Shown: piece by piece, positions 25,439 to 34,788 of the stretch
How the letters are laid out: every line of letters begins with the position of its first letter
How positions within the stretch are numbered: the first letter of the stretch is position 1
NCBI RefSeq assembly: GCF_002266855.1
Contig: NZ_NGJN01000009.1
Coordinates: forward strand, 1-64,000
Reading direction: 5' to 3'
DNA from: Winogradskyella aurantia
GTDB lineage: Bacteria > Bacteroidota > Bacteroidia > Flavobacteriales > Flavobacteriaceae
Length of the DNA: 64,000 nucleotides
The notes under the pieces: generated by a model
What the model saw: only the letters and a program-made list of their open reading frames with translations
The model's database searches: none
Told to the model about the DNA's origin: nothing
Made by a program: the position numbers and the translations under genes

Positions 25439-26302
25439 TTAATTTAGTACAGCCGTAACGTTGTACCCTGCAGACCTTAGAAGATTGACAACGCCATTTT
25501 CTCCAGCTAAATGGGCAGCGCCAACACCAAAAAATGTAGGTTGTTTTTTGGCATAGTCGGCAATGATAGGGATCCAATTTTTATTCCGGTTGTCTAGTAA
25601 TTTATCTTGATATTGGGCAATTGAAGTATAATTTTCATCATTCATCATATCTATCATGGCGTTAATGTCTTCTGATTTATACATCTCTAATAATTTTGTA
25701 AAGGTTGCTTTGTCGTAAGCCAAATTATCCTTAGCTGAGCGTACTAAATCTTTTATTTGCACTTCATAAGGGATATCTTCAAAAATCTGCATTTGATCGT
25801 CTATAGATTCCAATCCCATAACCTCTTCATTTTGTGCCTTAGCTACTTTGATCAATTCGCTTTCAAAGGATTGCATTGGACAATCAAGAAGCTTAGGATA
25901 AAGGGAAGCCGTGAGAAAAAAGGGTTTTACGTTTTGCAGCATTTTTACTGACATGCCCATATTTTTAATGAACAGAGAATCGATAGATGCAAAGTCTTCT
26001 GGCGAAACTAAATCTTGAATTGTTTTATTGTCGCTCATATACATACTTTTCATCATTTCCGCCTGCATATTAGGGTCGTCCATATCTAACTCTAGTACAA
26101 CTAAGGATGTTTCATCTAGGGCTTTTTTGACGTCATCGTCTAAAGTAGCATCGCAGGTGATATGGATAGTGCCGAATAAATACGAAGGCTTGTCTAAGCC
26201 ATTACCTTCTATTTTCCAAAGTGTTGAATTTTCAAGTTGTTGGGCATTGAAGTTGGTAATGCATAGAGCCGTAAGGGTAAAAAGTAAAAAAATACGTTTC
26301 AT
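25439..26302 (-). CDS. TraB/GumN family protein
   Basis: 287 residues with a signal peptide (MKRIFLLFTLTALCITNFNAQ). The family motifs are present: FGTIHI near the N-terminus, a conserved Glu in VVLELDMDD, GLESIDDQ, and a C-terminal GVGAAHLAGENGV. The TraB/Tiki fold is metalloprotease-like, with GxxH and Glu residues as possible ligands. Activity in bacterial members is largely untested. The location is predicted to be periplasmic or outer-membrane-associated. It is flanked by terminators and therefore probably monocistronic. Confidence 0.9.
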   Translation of the reverse strand: MKRIFLLFTLTALCITNFNAQQLENSTLWKIEGNGLDKPSYLFGTIHITCDATLDDDVKKALDETSLVVLELDMDDPNMQAEMMKSMYMSDNKTIQDLVSPEDFASIDSLFIKNMGMSVKMLQNVKPFFLTASLYPKLLDCPMQSFESELIKVAKAQNEEVMGLESIDDQMQIFEDIPYEVQIKDLVRSAKDNLAYDKATFTKLLEMYKSEDINAMIDMMNDENYTSIAQYQDKLLDNRNKNWIPIIADYAKKQPTFFGVGAAHLAGENGVVNLLRSAGYNVTAVLN

Positions 26303-26354
26303 GGTTTTAGTGTTGATTCAAAGGTTAGTAGCGTGTATTGTAATTTTGTTACAA

Positions 26355-26414
26355 CAAAAAAAGCAACACTTTTAAAGACCGATTTTGTCTCGGAACTTCG
26401 TCAGCGTTGCTTTT
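26355..26414 (-). terminator. Long-stem terminator downstream of clpB
   Basis: On the minus strand AAAAGCAAC (26406-26414) pairs with GTTGCTTTT (26359-26367) and runs into a T tract. The 38-base interior holds a smaller AGAC...GTCT hairpin. It lies about 65 bases past the clpB stop and before the TraB gene. Confidence 0.65.
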
Positions 26415-26426
26415 AACCAACCAATC

Positions 26427-26453
26427 ACCTTAAAGACTGATTTAAGGTCTTTT
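26427..26453. terminator. Second hairpin in the clpB-TraB gap
   Basis: ACCTTAAA and TTTAAGGT form an 8-bp stem with a 6-base loop. The T tract follows on the plus strand, where no upstream gene exists, so its role is unclear. It shares 13 of 14 bases (TTAAAGACyGATTT) with 26372-26385. Confidence 0.45.
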
Positions 26454-26478
26454 TGTTACGTTAAGGGTATAGTTTTTA

Positions 26479-29088
26479 TTAAAATTCCTCAGCAACTAAA
26501 TCGCTTTGATTTCTAAATACCAGTTTCTCGTCAAAGGCATCTAGGAGAACTATACTGTCTTTTGTTACCTTTCCTGAAAGAATTTCTTTACTCAATTCGT
26601 TTAAAACTTCTCTTTGAATCACTCGTTTTACAGGTCTTGCACCGTATTCAGGATTATATCCTTTTTCTGCTAAGTATGCTTTAGCCTCAGGAGTTGCATC
26701 AAAGGTTATGCCTTGTTGAGCAATCATTTTAGTGACATTCTTCAATTGAAGGTCAACGATATTAACGATGTCTTTTTTAGATAATGGTGTAAACATAATT
26801 ATGTCGTCAATACGATTTAAAAACTCTGGTCGCACACTTTGTTTAAGTAGACCTAACACTTCCACCTTGGCACCTTCAATAGCAGTTTGAATATCCTTTG
26901 TGGCCTCAAAGCGTTCATGGATTATATGACTTCCCATGTTTGAGGTCATAATGATAATTGTGTTTTTAAAATCCGCCACACGGCCTTTGTTATCTGTAAG
27001 GCGTCCTTCATCCAATACTTGCAATAATATATTAAAGGTATCTGGATGTGCCTTTTCAATCTCATCTAACAAGACAACGGAATAGGGTTTACGTCTTACG
27101 GCTTCGGTTAGCTGACCGCCTTCATCATAGCCTACATATCCTGGAGGTGCACCAACGAGCCTGCTTACGGCATGGCGTTCTTGGTATTCGCTCATGTCAA
27201 TTCTGGTCATGGCATTTTCATCATCAAATAGGTATTCTGCTAAAGCTTTAGCCAGCTCGGTTTTACCGACACCTGTTGTTCCTAAGAATAAAAAGGTGCC
27301 TATTGGTTTTTGCGGGTTTTGCAATCCTGCCCTTGAGCGTCTCACTGCATCACTAACCGCTTCAATCGCTTCTTCTTGGCCAACTACGCGTTTATGCAAT
27401 TCGTCCTCAAGTTTTAAAAGCTTTTCGCGATCGCTTTGCAGCATTTTGCTAACCGGAATACCAGTCCACTTGGCCACCACGTCTGCAATATCCTCATAGG
27501 TGACTTCCTCTTTAATCAAGGAGTGCTCGCTTTGGTTTTCTTGTAATTCCTTTTGAAATTTTTCTAGTTTTTCTTGAGCTTCTTTAATCTTACCGTAACG
27601 AATTTCAGCTACTTTGCCATAATCACCTTCGCGCTCAGCACGCTCAGCTTCAAGTTTATACTCTTCAATATTAGATTTTATGGTTTGAATATTATCAACT
27701 ACTTCTTTTTCAGATTTCCACTTGGCATTGAGTTCGTTGCGCTCTTCTTTGAGATTTGCCAACTCTGCCTTTAAACTTTTAAGTTTTGTTTCATCCTTCT
27801 CGCGCTTAATGGCCTCGTGCTCAATTTCCAGTTGCATAATCTTACGGTCCAAAACGTCCAACTCTTCGGGTTTTGAATTGATTTCCATTCGCAATTTAGA
27901 AGCAGCTTCATCCATTAAGTCAATAGCTTTGTCTGGAAGAAAACGATTGGTGATATAGCGTTCCGATAACTCAACGGCACCTATAATGGCTTCATCTTTA
28001 ATCCTAACCTTGTGATGGGCTTCGTATTTTTCTTTAATACCGCGAAGAATAGAAATAGCACTTTCGGTATCTGGTTCGTTTACAACTACTTTTTGGAATC
28101 GACGCTCTAGGGCTTTGTCTTTCTCAAAGTACTTTTGGTATTCGTCCAGGGTCGTAGCGCCAATAGCTCTTAACTCGCCGCGTGCTAATGCCGGTTTTAA
28201 AATATTTGCTGCGTCCATAGCACCCTGCCCACCACCAGCACCGACAAGGGTGTGAATTTCGTCTATAAATAAAACGATATCACCTTCACTTCCAGTCACT
28301 TCCTTAATGACCGCTTTTAGACGTTCCTCAAACTCACCTTTATATTTAGCACCAGCAATCAGTGCACCCATGTCGAGTGCAAAAATTTGCTTATCCTTTA
28401 GGTTTTCGGGAACGTCACCATCAATGATACGGTGTGCCAGTCCTTCTGCTATAGCTGTTTTACCTGTACCGGGTTCTCCAACTAAAATGGGATTGTTTTT
28501 CGTTCTACGCGATAAAATTTGAAGAATCCGCCTTATTTCTTCATCTCTACCAATAACTGGGTCTAGCTTTCCGTCCCTAGCTAATTGGTTTAGGTTCTTT
28601 GCGTATTTATTTAATGAGTTGTATGTTTCTTCTTGACTTTGGGATGTTACGCGATCTCCTTTACGCAATTCATCAATTACTGCACTTAAATCCTTTTCGG
28701 TGACACCTTGATCTTTTAGAAACTGTGAAATCTTACTTTTAGATTTAAAAATGGCCAAAATGAGATGTTCTACAGAAACATAATCATCATTCATTTTTTT
28801 AGCGATAATAGATGCCTCATTTAAAGTTTTGCTAGCTTCACGCGAAAGCATAATCTCCCCACCAGAAACCTTAGCAAAACTCTCTAATTCCTTATCTAAA
28901 ACCTGTTGTAGCATTGTTGTGTTGACATTTAGCTTTTTAAGCAAAAATGGCAATACGTTGTCATCAACTTCAAAAAGCGCCTTTATGATATGCTCATTTT
29001 CAATTTGTTGATGACCAAAGCCTTGAGCAAGCTGCTGCGCTCTGCCTATGGCTTCTTGAGACTTAATAGTATAGTTATTAAAATTCAT
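26479..29088 (-). CDS. clpB: ATP-dependent disaggregase ClpB
   Basis: 869 residues from the ATG at 29088 ([15 protein letters not shown]); the 29-codon extension upstream is not conserved sequence. An N-domain (about 1-145) is followed by NBD1 with Walker A GEPGTGKT at 204-211, the coiled-coil middle domain (about 395-530) rich in Lys and Glu, and NBD2 with Walker A GTTGVGKT at 603-610, [13 protein letters not shown] pore loop and [11 protein letters not shown] sensor 2. It rescues aggregated proteins together with DnaK. It is transcribed away from ytxJ, with repeated GACAAA words between them, and ends at tandem hairpins. Confidence 0.97.
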   Translation of the reverse strand: MNFNNYTIKSQEAIGRAQQLAQGFGHQQIENEHIIKALFEVDDNVLPFLLKKLNVNTTMLQQVLDKELESFAKVSGGEIMLSREASKTLNEASIIAKKMNDDYVSVEHLILAIFKSKSKISQFLKDQGVTEKDLSAVIDELRKGDRVTSQSQEETYNSLNKYAKNLNQLARDGKLDPVIGRDEEIRRILQILSRRTKNNPILVGEPGTGKTAIAEGLAHRIIDGDVPENLKDKQIFALDMGALIAGAKYKGEFEERLKAVIKEVTGSEGDIVLFIDEIHTLVGAGGGQGAMDAANILKPALARGELRAIGATTLDEYQKYFEKDKALERRFQKVVVNEPDTESAISILRGIKEKYEAHHKVRIKDEAIIGAVELSERYITNRFLPDKAIDLMDEAASKLRMEINSKPEELDVLDRKIMQLEIEHEAIKREKDETKLKSLKAELANLKEERNELNAKWKSEKEVVDNIQTIKSNIEEYKLEAERAEREGDYGKVAEIRYGKIKEAQEKLEKFQKELQENQSEHSLIKEEVTYEDIADVVAKWTGIPVSKMLQSDREKLLKLEDELHKRVVGQEEAIEAVSDAVRRSRAGLQNPQKPIGTFLFLGTTGVGKTELAKALAEYLFDDENAMTRIDMSEYQERHAVSRLVGAPPGYVGYDEGGQLTEAVRRKPYSVVLLDEIEKAHPDTFNILLQVLDEGRLTDNKGRVADFKNTIIIMTSNMGSHIIHERFEATKDIQTAIEGAKVEVLGLLKQSVRPEFLNRIDDIIMFTPLSKKDIVNIVDLQLKNVTKMIAQQGITFDATPEAKAYLAEKGYNPEYGARPVKRVIQREVLNELSKEILSGKVTKDSIVLLDAFDEKLVFRNQSDLVAEEF

Positions 29089-29169
29089 CTTTTGATTTGT
29101 AATTAATTGTTGTTGTGTTTGCTTATATTTAGTCAATAATCTTACCAATGTATTAACGTAAGAAGAAAA

Positions 29170-29234
29170 AGACAAAGTGTCTGGTTAACTGTAAAATAGA
29201 ATGACGTTTTGTCAATTTGTAAGGCCAGACAAAA
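29170..29234. promoter_or_regulatory. Cluster of GACAAA inverted repeats between clpB and ytxJ
   Basis: The divergent promoter region holds AGACA-AAG-TGTCT (29170-29182), TTTTGTC (29207-29213) with its inverted partner GACAAAA (29228-29234), and GTCTGG (29179-29184) with CCAGAC (29225-29230). Such clustering suggests an operator, but no regulator is identified. Confidence 0.4.
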
Positions 29235-29262
29235 GTTGCGACTCTATACAAAACGATTGCAT

Positions 29263-29640
29263 ATGTTCAAGAAATTATTTGGGTCATCAACACCCAAGGA
29301 AGAAAAAGTATTGCCATGGACGCCATTGACTAGTTTGAAGCAAATTGAAACTATTGCAGAACAATCCAAAGGCAAAACCCAATTGGTATTTAAGCACTCA
29401 ACGCGCTGTGGTATCAGTAGAATGGTAATGAATCAGTTTACATCACAGTATAATATAGATATGAATGCCGATTTATATTATCTGGACCTATTGAGTTATC
29501 GAGAGGTCTCTAATGAAATAGGGCATAAGTTTCAAGTGAGGCACCAATCGCCACAACTTTTGGTCATTAAAAATGGTGTGGCCGTGGCACATGCCTCTCA
29601 CGGAGCTATTAATGAGTTAGAGTTAGAGAAGCATCTTTAA
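29263..29640 (+). CDS. ytxJ: YtxJ-like bacillithiol-system redox protein
   Basis: 125 residues from the ATG at 29263 (MFKKLFGSS). It has a thioredoxin-like fold with the single-Cys motif STRCGISRM, YYLDLLSYREVSNEI, and the cis-Pro segment HQSPQLLVIKNG, matching the bacillithiol-linked monothiol protein YtxJ. It is thought to reduce mixed disulfides of bacillithiol with proteins; that assignment comes from co-occurrence and is not proved here. It is divergent from clpB. Confidence 0.88.
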   Translation: MFKKLFGSSTPKEEKVLPWTPLTSLKQIETIAEQSKGKTQLVFKHSTRCGISRMVMNQFTSQYNIDMNADLYYLDLLSYREVSNEIGHKFQVRHQSPQLLVIKNGVAVAHASHGAINELELEKHL

Positions 29641-29727
29641 GGAGGAGATAAAATACGTTTAGGATGTTGGGTAATTAGACTATGTTATCTGTAAGGAATG
29701 GCTATAAGTTTGGAAACCAATAGAACA

Positions 29728-30243
29728 ATGAAGTATATCATCTTTTATATAAACCTATTCTTAATTGTTGTAGTTTACGGTCAAGACCAATTTGTTATCG
29801 AGGAAAATGGATTAACACCAAAATTTTCGATAACAAAAATCGATAATTCCACCAAAACGGAGTTGTACAACAAAACACTGGATTGGGTTAATGAACATGA
29901 GAATTCGTTTAGCCTATCCGTGGATGATACTGTTGAAGGCGAAGCTATTTACTTAACAAGTTTTAAGGGAAATGCCGTTAGTTTAGATAAGCAATTTTTC
30001 AATGTGAAATATGACATAAGAATCAGCTTTGAAAATGAGCAATTTAAGTTTGAACCCTCTGAAATTAAGCTAAAACTCAATAGCAAGTACGATATGGGCT
30101 GGAAAGAATTTAGTCTTTCAAATGGGGATATCTACTTTAAAAATGGTAAAGTGATAAGGAAGTACAAACGATATATCAAAGATATTACTGCTGTATTGAA
30201 CGAGATCAATAATCAATTGAGTGCCTATTTAAAGAAACCCTAA
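29728..30243 (+). CDS. Exported DUF4468-like protein
   Basis: 171 residues from the ATG at 29728 (MKYIIFYINLFLIVVVYGQ is the signal peptide). The mature domain has alternating strands and helices (NKTLDWVNEH, YLTSFKGNAV, VKYDIRISFENEQFKF) like the DUF4468/TBP-like family of Bacteroidota, which has no known function. A frame extension of ten codons upstream is less likely because the signal peptide starts at 29728. It lies 40 bases before the pseudouridine synthase gene. Confidence 0.68.
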   Translation: MKYIIFYINLFLIVVVYGQDQFVIEENGLTPKFSITKIDNSTKTELYNKTLDWVNEHENSFSLSVDDTVEGEAIYLTSFKGNAVSLDKQFFNVKYDIRISFENEQFKFEPSEIKLKLNSKYDMGWKEFSLSNGDIYFKNGKVIRKYKRYIKDITAVLNEINNQLSAYLKKP

Positions 30244-30283
30244 GACAATTTTTTTATTTCTTTGTTCAGAATTTATAGGCTTT

Positions 30284-31954
30284 ATGTTTAATCCAATACA
30301 CTCCTCTTGCCACAGTTTAGATATTGAAGGTTATGATTTGCCCCAGCAATTCACCTTTCCCTTTTATTATGAGCCACATCCATTATGTATTAAAGCGGCT
30401 CAGGAAGTGCAAAATTATTTAAAAACCCAAAACGACTTTCAACATAATTTTGGGTTAATCCAAGGTAAAAAAGGACTGGTTATCGGTAAAATGTTTGGCG
30501 TGATGCTAATCGAAGCTCCAGATGGCAGTATTGGCTATTTGGCTGGATTTTCTGGAAAATTGGGTGAAAAAAATTATATCAAAGGCTTTGTCCCTCCCAT
30601 TTTTGATACCTTAAATACCTCTGGTTTTTATAAGAAAGGTGAGGAGCAGCTCAATATCATGAATGCCGATATTGAAGCCTTAGAAACTTCCAAAGCACTT
30701 ATCAAGGCTAAAGCTAACCTCGAAGAAGAAAAATTGAAGTCGGTGTCTGAGTTAAAAGCGTTAAAGGCCTACTTGAAAACTCAAAAACAGGAACGTGATA
30801 AAAAGCGAAAAGAAGCAAGGTTAAACCTGTCTCCTGAAGTCCTTAAAGCTTATGAATCCCAACTTGATGAAGAAAGTATAGCCTTTCATTTTAAATTAAA
30901 GCATTTAAAGGCGGATTGGAAAGAGCGCATAGCTTTTGCAGAGCTAAACTTACGCCTTTTAGAAGAAGACATCAATGCTCTCAAATCCAAGAGAAGAACA
31001 TTGTCAGCTCAATTACAGCGACAATTGCATCAGAGCTATGCGTTTTTAAATGCAAAAGGAGAACATAAAGACTTATTGGATATTTTTGAAACTCAACCAC
31101 CGGCAGCGGCTGGTGAGTGTGCAGCACCCAAATTATTTCAGTTTGCTTATGAAAACAAGTTAAAGCCTTTGGCCATGGCTGAGTTTTGGTGGGGAAGTTC
31201 ACCTAAATCCGAAGTGAGGCAACACGGTCAATTCTATCCATCTTGTCGTGGTAAATGCGAACCTATATTAGGACATATGTTGGAGGGTTTAAAGGTTGAG
31301 CCCAATCCGATAGCACATACCGAGCCTTTAAAAGGTGATTTAGACATTATTTACGAAGATGATTATTTATTATTGGTCAATAAACCGAGTGAGTTTTTGT
31401 CGGTTCCCGGAAAAACCATAAATGATTCTGTCTTAACCAGAATGCAAAATTATTTACCAGATGCTAAAGGTCCTTTATTGGTTCACCGCTTAGATATGTC
31501 AACATCTGGGTTGCTGCTAGTTGCTAAAAACAAAAAGACACATAAGAATCTGCAAAAACAGTTTCTAAATAGAACAGTAAAAAAAAAATATATAGCCATT
31601 CTCGATGGTATAATTAATGCTAACAGCGGTGTCATTGATTTACCACTTCGTGTGGATTTAAATAATAGACCTACACAATTGGTTTGTTATGATTATGGTA
31701 AGAAAGCCGTTACAAAATATGAAGTCATTAAAACTGAAAATGGAAAGACATTAGTTCATTTTTATCCCATTACAGGGCGAACACATCAGTTGAGAGTGCA
31801 CGCTGCACATCATAAAGGGTTAAGAACCCCTATCCTCGGTGATGATTTGTATGGAAGGCGACATAAACGTTTACATCTGCATGCGGAATCCCTAAGTTTT
31901 GAACATCCAGTAAGCAAAAAGCATGTGCTCTTTACGTCTGAATGTCCCTTTTGA
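30284..31954 (+). CDS. RluA-family pseudouridine synthase with long N-terminal extension
   Basis: 556 residues, about twice the size of a plain RluA enzyme. Residues 1-110 form an N-terminal domain (YLKTQNDFQHNFGLIQGKKG, VIGKMFGVML), residues about 125-250 form a charged coiled coil, and residues 270-330 are a Cys-containing block (PPAAAGECAAPKL, AEFWWG, CRGKC). The catalytic domain follows with LLVNKPSEFLSVPG, catalytic Asp404 in HRLDMSTSGLLLV, and TGRTHQLRVH. This long architecture is seen in other bacteria and probably modifies rRNA or tRNA uridines. The target is unknown. Confidence 0.9.
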   Translation: MFNPIHSSCHSLDIEGYDLPQQFTFPFYYEPHPLCIKAAQEVQNYLKTQNDFQHNFGLIQGKKGLVIGKMFGVMLIEAPDGSIGYLAGFSGKLGEKNYIKGFVPPIFDTLNTSGFYKKGEEQLNIMNADIEALETSKALIKAKANLEEEKLKSVSELKALKAYLKTQKQERDKKRKEARLNLSPEVLKAYESQLDEESIAFHFKLKHLKADWKERIAFAELNLRLLEEDINALKSKRRTLSAQLQRQLHQSYAFLNAKGEHKDLLDIFETQPPAAAGECAAPKLFQFAYENKLKPLAMAEFWWGSSPKSEVRQHGQFYPSCRGKCEPILGHMLEGLKVEPNPIAHTEPLKGDLDIIYEDDYLLLVNKPSEFLSVPGKTINDSVLTRMQNYLPDAKGPLLVHRLDMSTSGLLLVAKNKKTHKNLQKQFLNRTVKKKYIAILDGIINANSGVIDLPLRVDLNNRPTQLVCYDYGKKAVTKYEVIKTENGKTLVHFYPITGRTHQLRVHAAHHKGLRTPILGDDLYGRRHKRLHLHAESLSFEHPVSKKHVLFTSECPF

Positions 31955-31978
31955 GATATTGAGCGAGGAACTGAGAAA

Positions 31979-33271
31979 CTATTTTTTCTTCTTTGGATTA
32001 AAAATAGGCAGTAATTGTGTTTTTAACTGTCCAAATCCTATACGTACATCATCATTTTCACAATACCCACGCATGATTACAGTGTCGTAATCGTTTATAA
32101 ATTTACGCTCAGTACCATCTTTCATTTTAATGGGTTTTGTCCCTTTCCATGTCAATTCTAGCATAGAACCATAAGAGTCCTCAGTTGGTCCTGAGATAGT
32201 ACCGCTTCCCATCATGTCACCGGAATTTACAGGACAACCGTTGATAGTATGGTGCGCCAATTGTTGTGCCATGTTCCAGTACATGTATTTAAAATTAGAC
32301 CTACTGACTGTAGTTTCTTTCGAGCCTTTAGGTTGTATGCCAACTTCTAAATTAATATCGAAACTGTGCTTGCCGGTTGTTCTCAGGTAGGGCAGTGGCT
32401 CTGGGTCTTGTTTAGGACTTTCTACTCTAAAGGGTTCCAATGCGTCCAACGTGACTATCCATGGCGACATGGAAGAGGCAAAACTCTTTCCTAAAAAAGG
32501 ACCTAACGGTACATATTCCCACTTCTGAATATCTCTAGCAGACCAATCATTAAATAAAACCAATCCGAAAATATATTCTTCCGCTTCTGTAATAGGAATA
32601 GGTTCTCCCAAATCATTCGCATCTGTAGTGATAAATGCCATTTCAAGTTCAAAATCTACAAGTTTTGATGGGCCAAAAATGGGACTTTTTGCACCTTCAG
32701 GCATCGTTTGTCCTTGAGGTCTATGAATAGGCCTGTGTGTTGTTATGATTGAAGAACTTCTACCGTGATAACCAACTGGCATATGTACCCAATTGGGCAT
32801 TAAGGCATTATCTGGGTCTCTGAACATACTTCCAACATTGGTGGCATGCTCCTTACTGGCATAAAAATCTGTGTAGTCTCCTATGAAGACGGGTAACTTC
32901 ATTTCTATTTCATCCAAACGAAATAGGATAGTTTCCTTGTGTGCCGTATTGTTTTTTAACACTGGGTTTTCAGCATCAAAAATCTCCGCTATTCTATTTC
33001 TAACTAAACGCCATGTTTTTCGACCATCAGCAATAAAATCGTTAAGCGTATCTTGAAGGAAAATATCATCGGTCAAAGGGATGCCATCAAAATAGCCCAA
33101 TTGATGCAATGCACCAAGGTCAATGGCCGTATCACCTATCCGTGTTCCAATAGTTATAATATCGTCTTTGGTTAGGAATACCCCAAAAGGTATATTTTGA
33201 ATTGGGAAATCAGAGTTCTTGTTTACGTATAACCAAGAACTACGATTGGGATTATTAGCTGATATTGACAT
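31979..33271 (-). CDS. fahA: Fumarylacetoacetase
   Basis: 430 residues. The family segments are FGVFLTKDDIITIGTRIGD (N-terminal beta domain), DYTDFYASKEHATNVG with metal-binding Asp and His, MPVGYHGRSSSI, LVDFELEMAFI with the Glu ligands, FNDWSARDIQKWEY, and GDMMGSGTISGP. It hydrolyses fumarylacetoacetate to fumarate and acetoacetate at the end of tyrosine degradation. The gene is divergent from glyA. Other tyrosine-pathway genes are not adjacent. Confidence 0.96.
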   Translation of the reverse strand: MSISANNPNRSSWLYVNKNSDFPIQNIPFGVFLTKDDIITIGTRIGDTAIDLGALHQLGYFDGIPLTDDIFLQDTLNDFIADGRKTWRLVRNRIAEIFDAENPVLKNNTAHKETILFRLDEIEMKLPVFIGDYTDFYASKEHATNVGSMFRDPDNALMPNWVHMPVGYHGRSSSIITTHRPIHRPQGQTMPEGAKSPIFGPSKLVDFELEMAFITTDANDLGEPIPITEAEEYIFGLVLFNDWSARDIQKWEYVPLGPFLGKSFASSMSPWIVTLDALEPFRVESPKQDPEPLPYLRTTGKHSFDINLEVGIQPKGSKETTVSRSNFKYMYWNMAQQLAHHTINGCPVNSGDMMGSGTISGPTEDSYGSMLELTWKGTKPIKMKDGTERKFINDYDTVIMRGYCENDDVRIGFGQLKTQLLPIFNPKKKK

Positions 33272-33323
33272 GTTACCTTTGTTGATTAAATGTTCATTAA
33301 TTTCTATTCAAACCTACATAATT

Positions 33324-33357
33324 TTTGATAGTAAAACTAATGTATTTAGTATTTTTG
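33324..33357 (+). promoter_or_regulatory. Bacteroidota-type promoter for glyA
   Basis: TTTG at 33324-33327 and TATTTTTG at 33350-33357, 22 bases apart, match the -33 and -7 consensus of flavobacterial housekeeping promoters. The start codon of glyA lies 28 bases past the -7 box. Confidence 0.65.
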
Positions 33358-33384
33358 GACTTCATTTAACAATAGATATTATTT

Positions 33385-34659
33385 ATGCAACGTGATGAAC
33401 AGATTTTTGAATTGATTGAAGCTGAAAGAGAACGCCAGACAGATGGTATAGAGCTTATTGCATCGGAGAATTTTGTGAGCGACCAGGTGATGGAAGCAAC
33501 AGGTTCTGTATTGACCAATAAGTATGCGGAGGGGTATCCTGGAAAGCGCTATTATGGAGGTTGTGAAATTGTAGATGAGGTTGAGCGCGTTGCTATTGAA
33601 CGAGCAAAATCCTTATTTGGAGCTGCCTACGCCAATGTACAACCCCACTCTGGAAGCCAAGCAAATACAGCTGTGTTTCATGCTTGTCTAAAGCCAGGTG
33701 ATACTATTTTAGGATTTGATTTAGCCCATGGAGGCCATTTGACACATGGTTCTCCAGTTAACTTTTCTGGACGCTTGTACCGTCCAACATTTTATGGCGT
33801 TAAAAAGGATACAGGTTATATTGATTATGATATGTTATCGGACGTTGCTGAAAAGGAAAAGCCAAAATTAATTATAGCTGGAGCATCAGCTTACTCGCGT
33901 GATATGGATTTTGCAAAATTCAGAGAGGTAGCTGATAACGTTGGTGCTGTTTTATTGGCCGATATATCCCATCCATCCGGATTAATTGCCAAGGGCATCC
34001 TGAATGATCCGATGCCGCACTGTCACGTCGTAACTACGACAACACATAAAACCTTGCGTGGTCCAAGAGGAGGAATGATTATGATGGGAGAAAATATAGA
34101 TAACCCTTTTGGTATTACCTTAAAAAGTGGCAAACTCCGTAAAATGTCCGGTTTATTAGATTCCGGGGTATTCCCAGGAAATCAAGGCGGACCTCTAGAA
34201 CATGTCATTGCGGCTAAAGCCATTGCTTTTGGTGAAGCTTTGACGGACGAGTTTTTACATTACATGCTTCAGGTAAAGAAAAATGCGGATGCCATGGCAA
34301 AAGCATTTGTTGCTAAGGATTACCATCTAATTTCTGGTGGAACGGATAACCATATGATGTTAATTGATTTAAGGAACAAGAACGTCACAGGAAAGGATGC
34401 TGAGGAAGCTCTGGTTAAAGCAGATATTACCGTGAACAAAAACATGGTGCCTTTTGATACGGAATCGCCTTTTGTGACCTCGGGTATTAGAGTTGGTACG
34501 CCTGCTATAACCACAAGAGGTCTTAGAGAGAATGATATGGCCTATGTCGTAGATTTGATAGATGAGGTCATAACCAATTATGAGAATGAAACTGTTTTAA
34601 AGGGAGTTGCTGAAAAAGTAAATACGTTAATGAGCGGGAGACCCCTTTTTGTTGCTTAG
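33385..34659 (+). CDS. glyA: Serine hydroxymethyltransferase
   Basis: 424 residues. The PLP lysine is Lys222 in [65 protein letters not shown] and [12 protein letters not shown] are the standard motifs. The enzyme makes glycine and 5,10-methylene-tetrahydrofolate from serine. It has its own promoter and terminator and is divergent from fahA. Confidence 0.97.
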   Translation: MQRDEQIFELIEAERERQTDGIELIASENFVSDQVMEATGSVLTNKYAEGYPGKRYYGGCEIVDEVERVAIERAKSLFGAAYANVQPHSGSQANTAVFHACLKPGDTILGFDLAHGGHLTHGSPVNFSGRLYRPTFYGVKKDTGYIDYDMLSDVAEKEKPKLIIAGASAYSRDMDFAKFREVADNVGAVLLADISHPSGLIAKGILNDPMPHCHVVTTTTHKTLRGPRGGMIMMGENIDNPFGITLKSGKLRKMSGLLDSGVFPGNQGGPLEHVIAAKAIAFGEALTDEFLHYMLQVKKNADAMAKAFVAKDYHLISGGTDNHMMLIDLRNKNVTGKDAEEALVKADITVNKNMVPFDTESPFVTSGIRVGTPAITTRGLRENDMAYVVDLIDEVITNYENETVLKGVAEKVNTLMSGRPLFVA

Positions 34660-34687
34660 TTTAAAACAAAGGAGAATTTCAAATAAA

Positions 34688-34720
34688 AAGCCCATCACTT
34701 TATATGTGATGGGCTTCTTA
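34688..34720. terminator. Terminator after glyA
   Basis: An 11-bp stem AAGCCCATCAC / GTGATGGGCTT with a 7-base loop lies 28 bases past the glyA stop and is followed by TCTTATTTAT. The convergent lpdA gene ends about 70 bases beyond, so it could serve both. Confidence 0.85.
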
Positions 34721-34788
34721 TTTATCTTAAATCAACTGTTTATTGATTTAGTGCATCAGGAAAGTATATCCTTCATCTAGGCTTTTGG

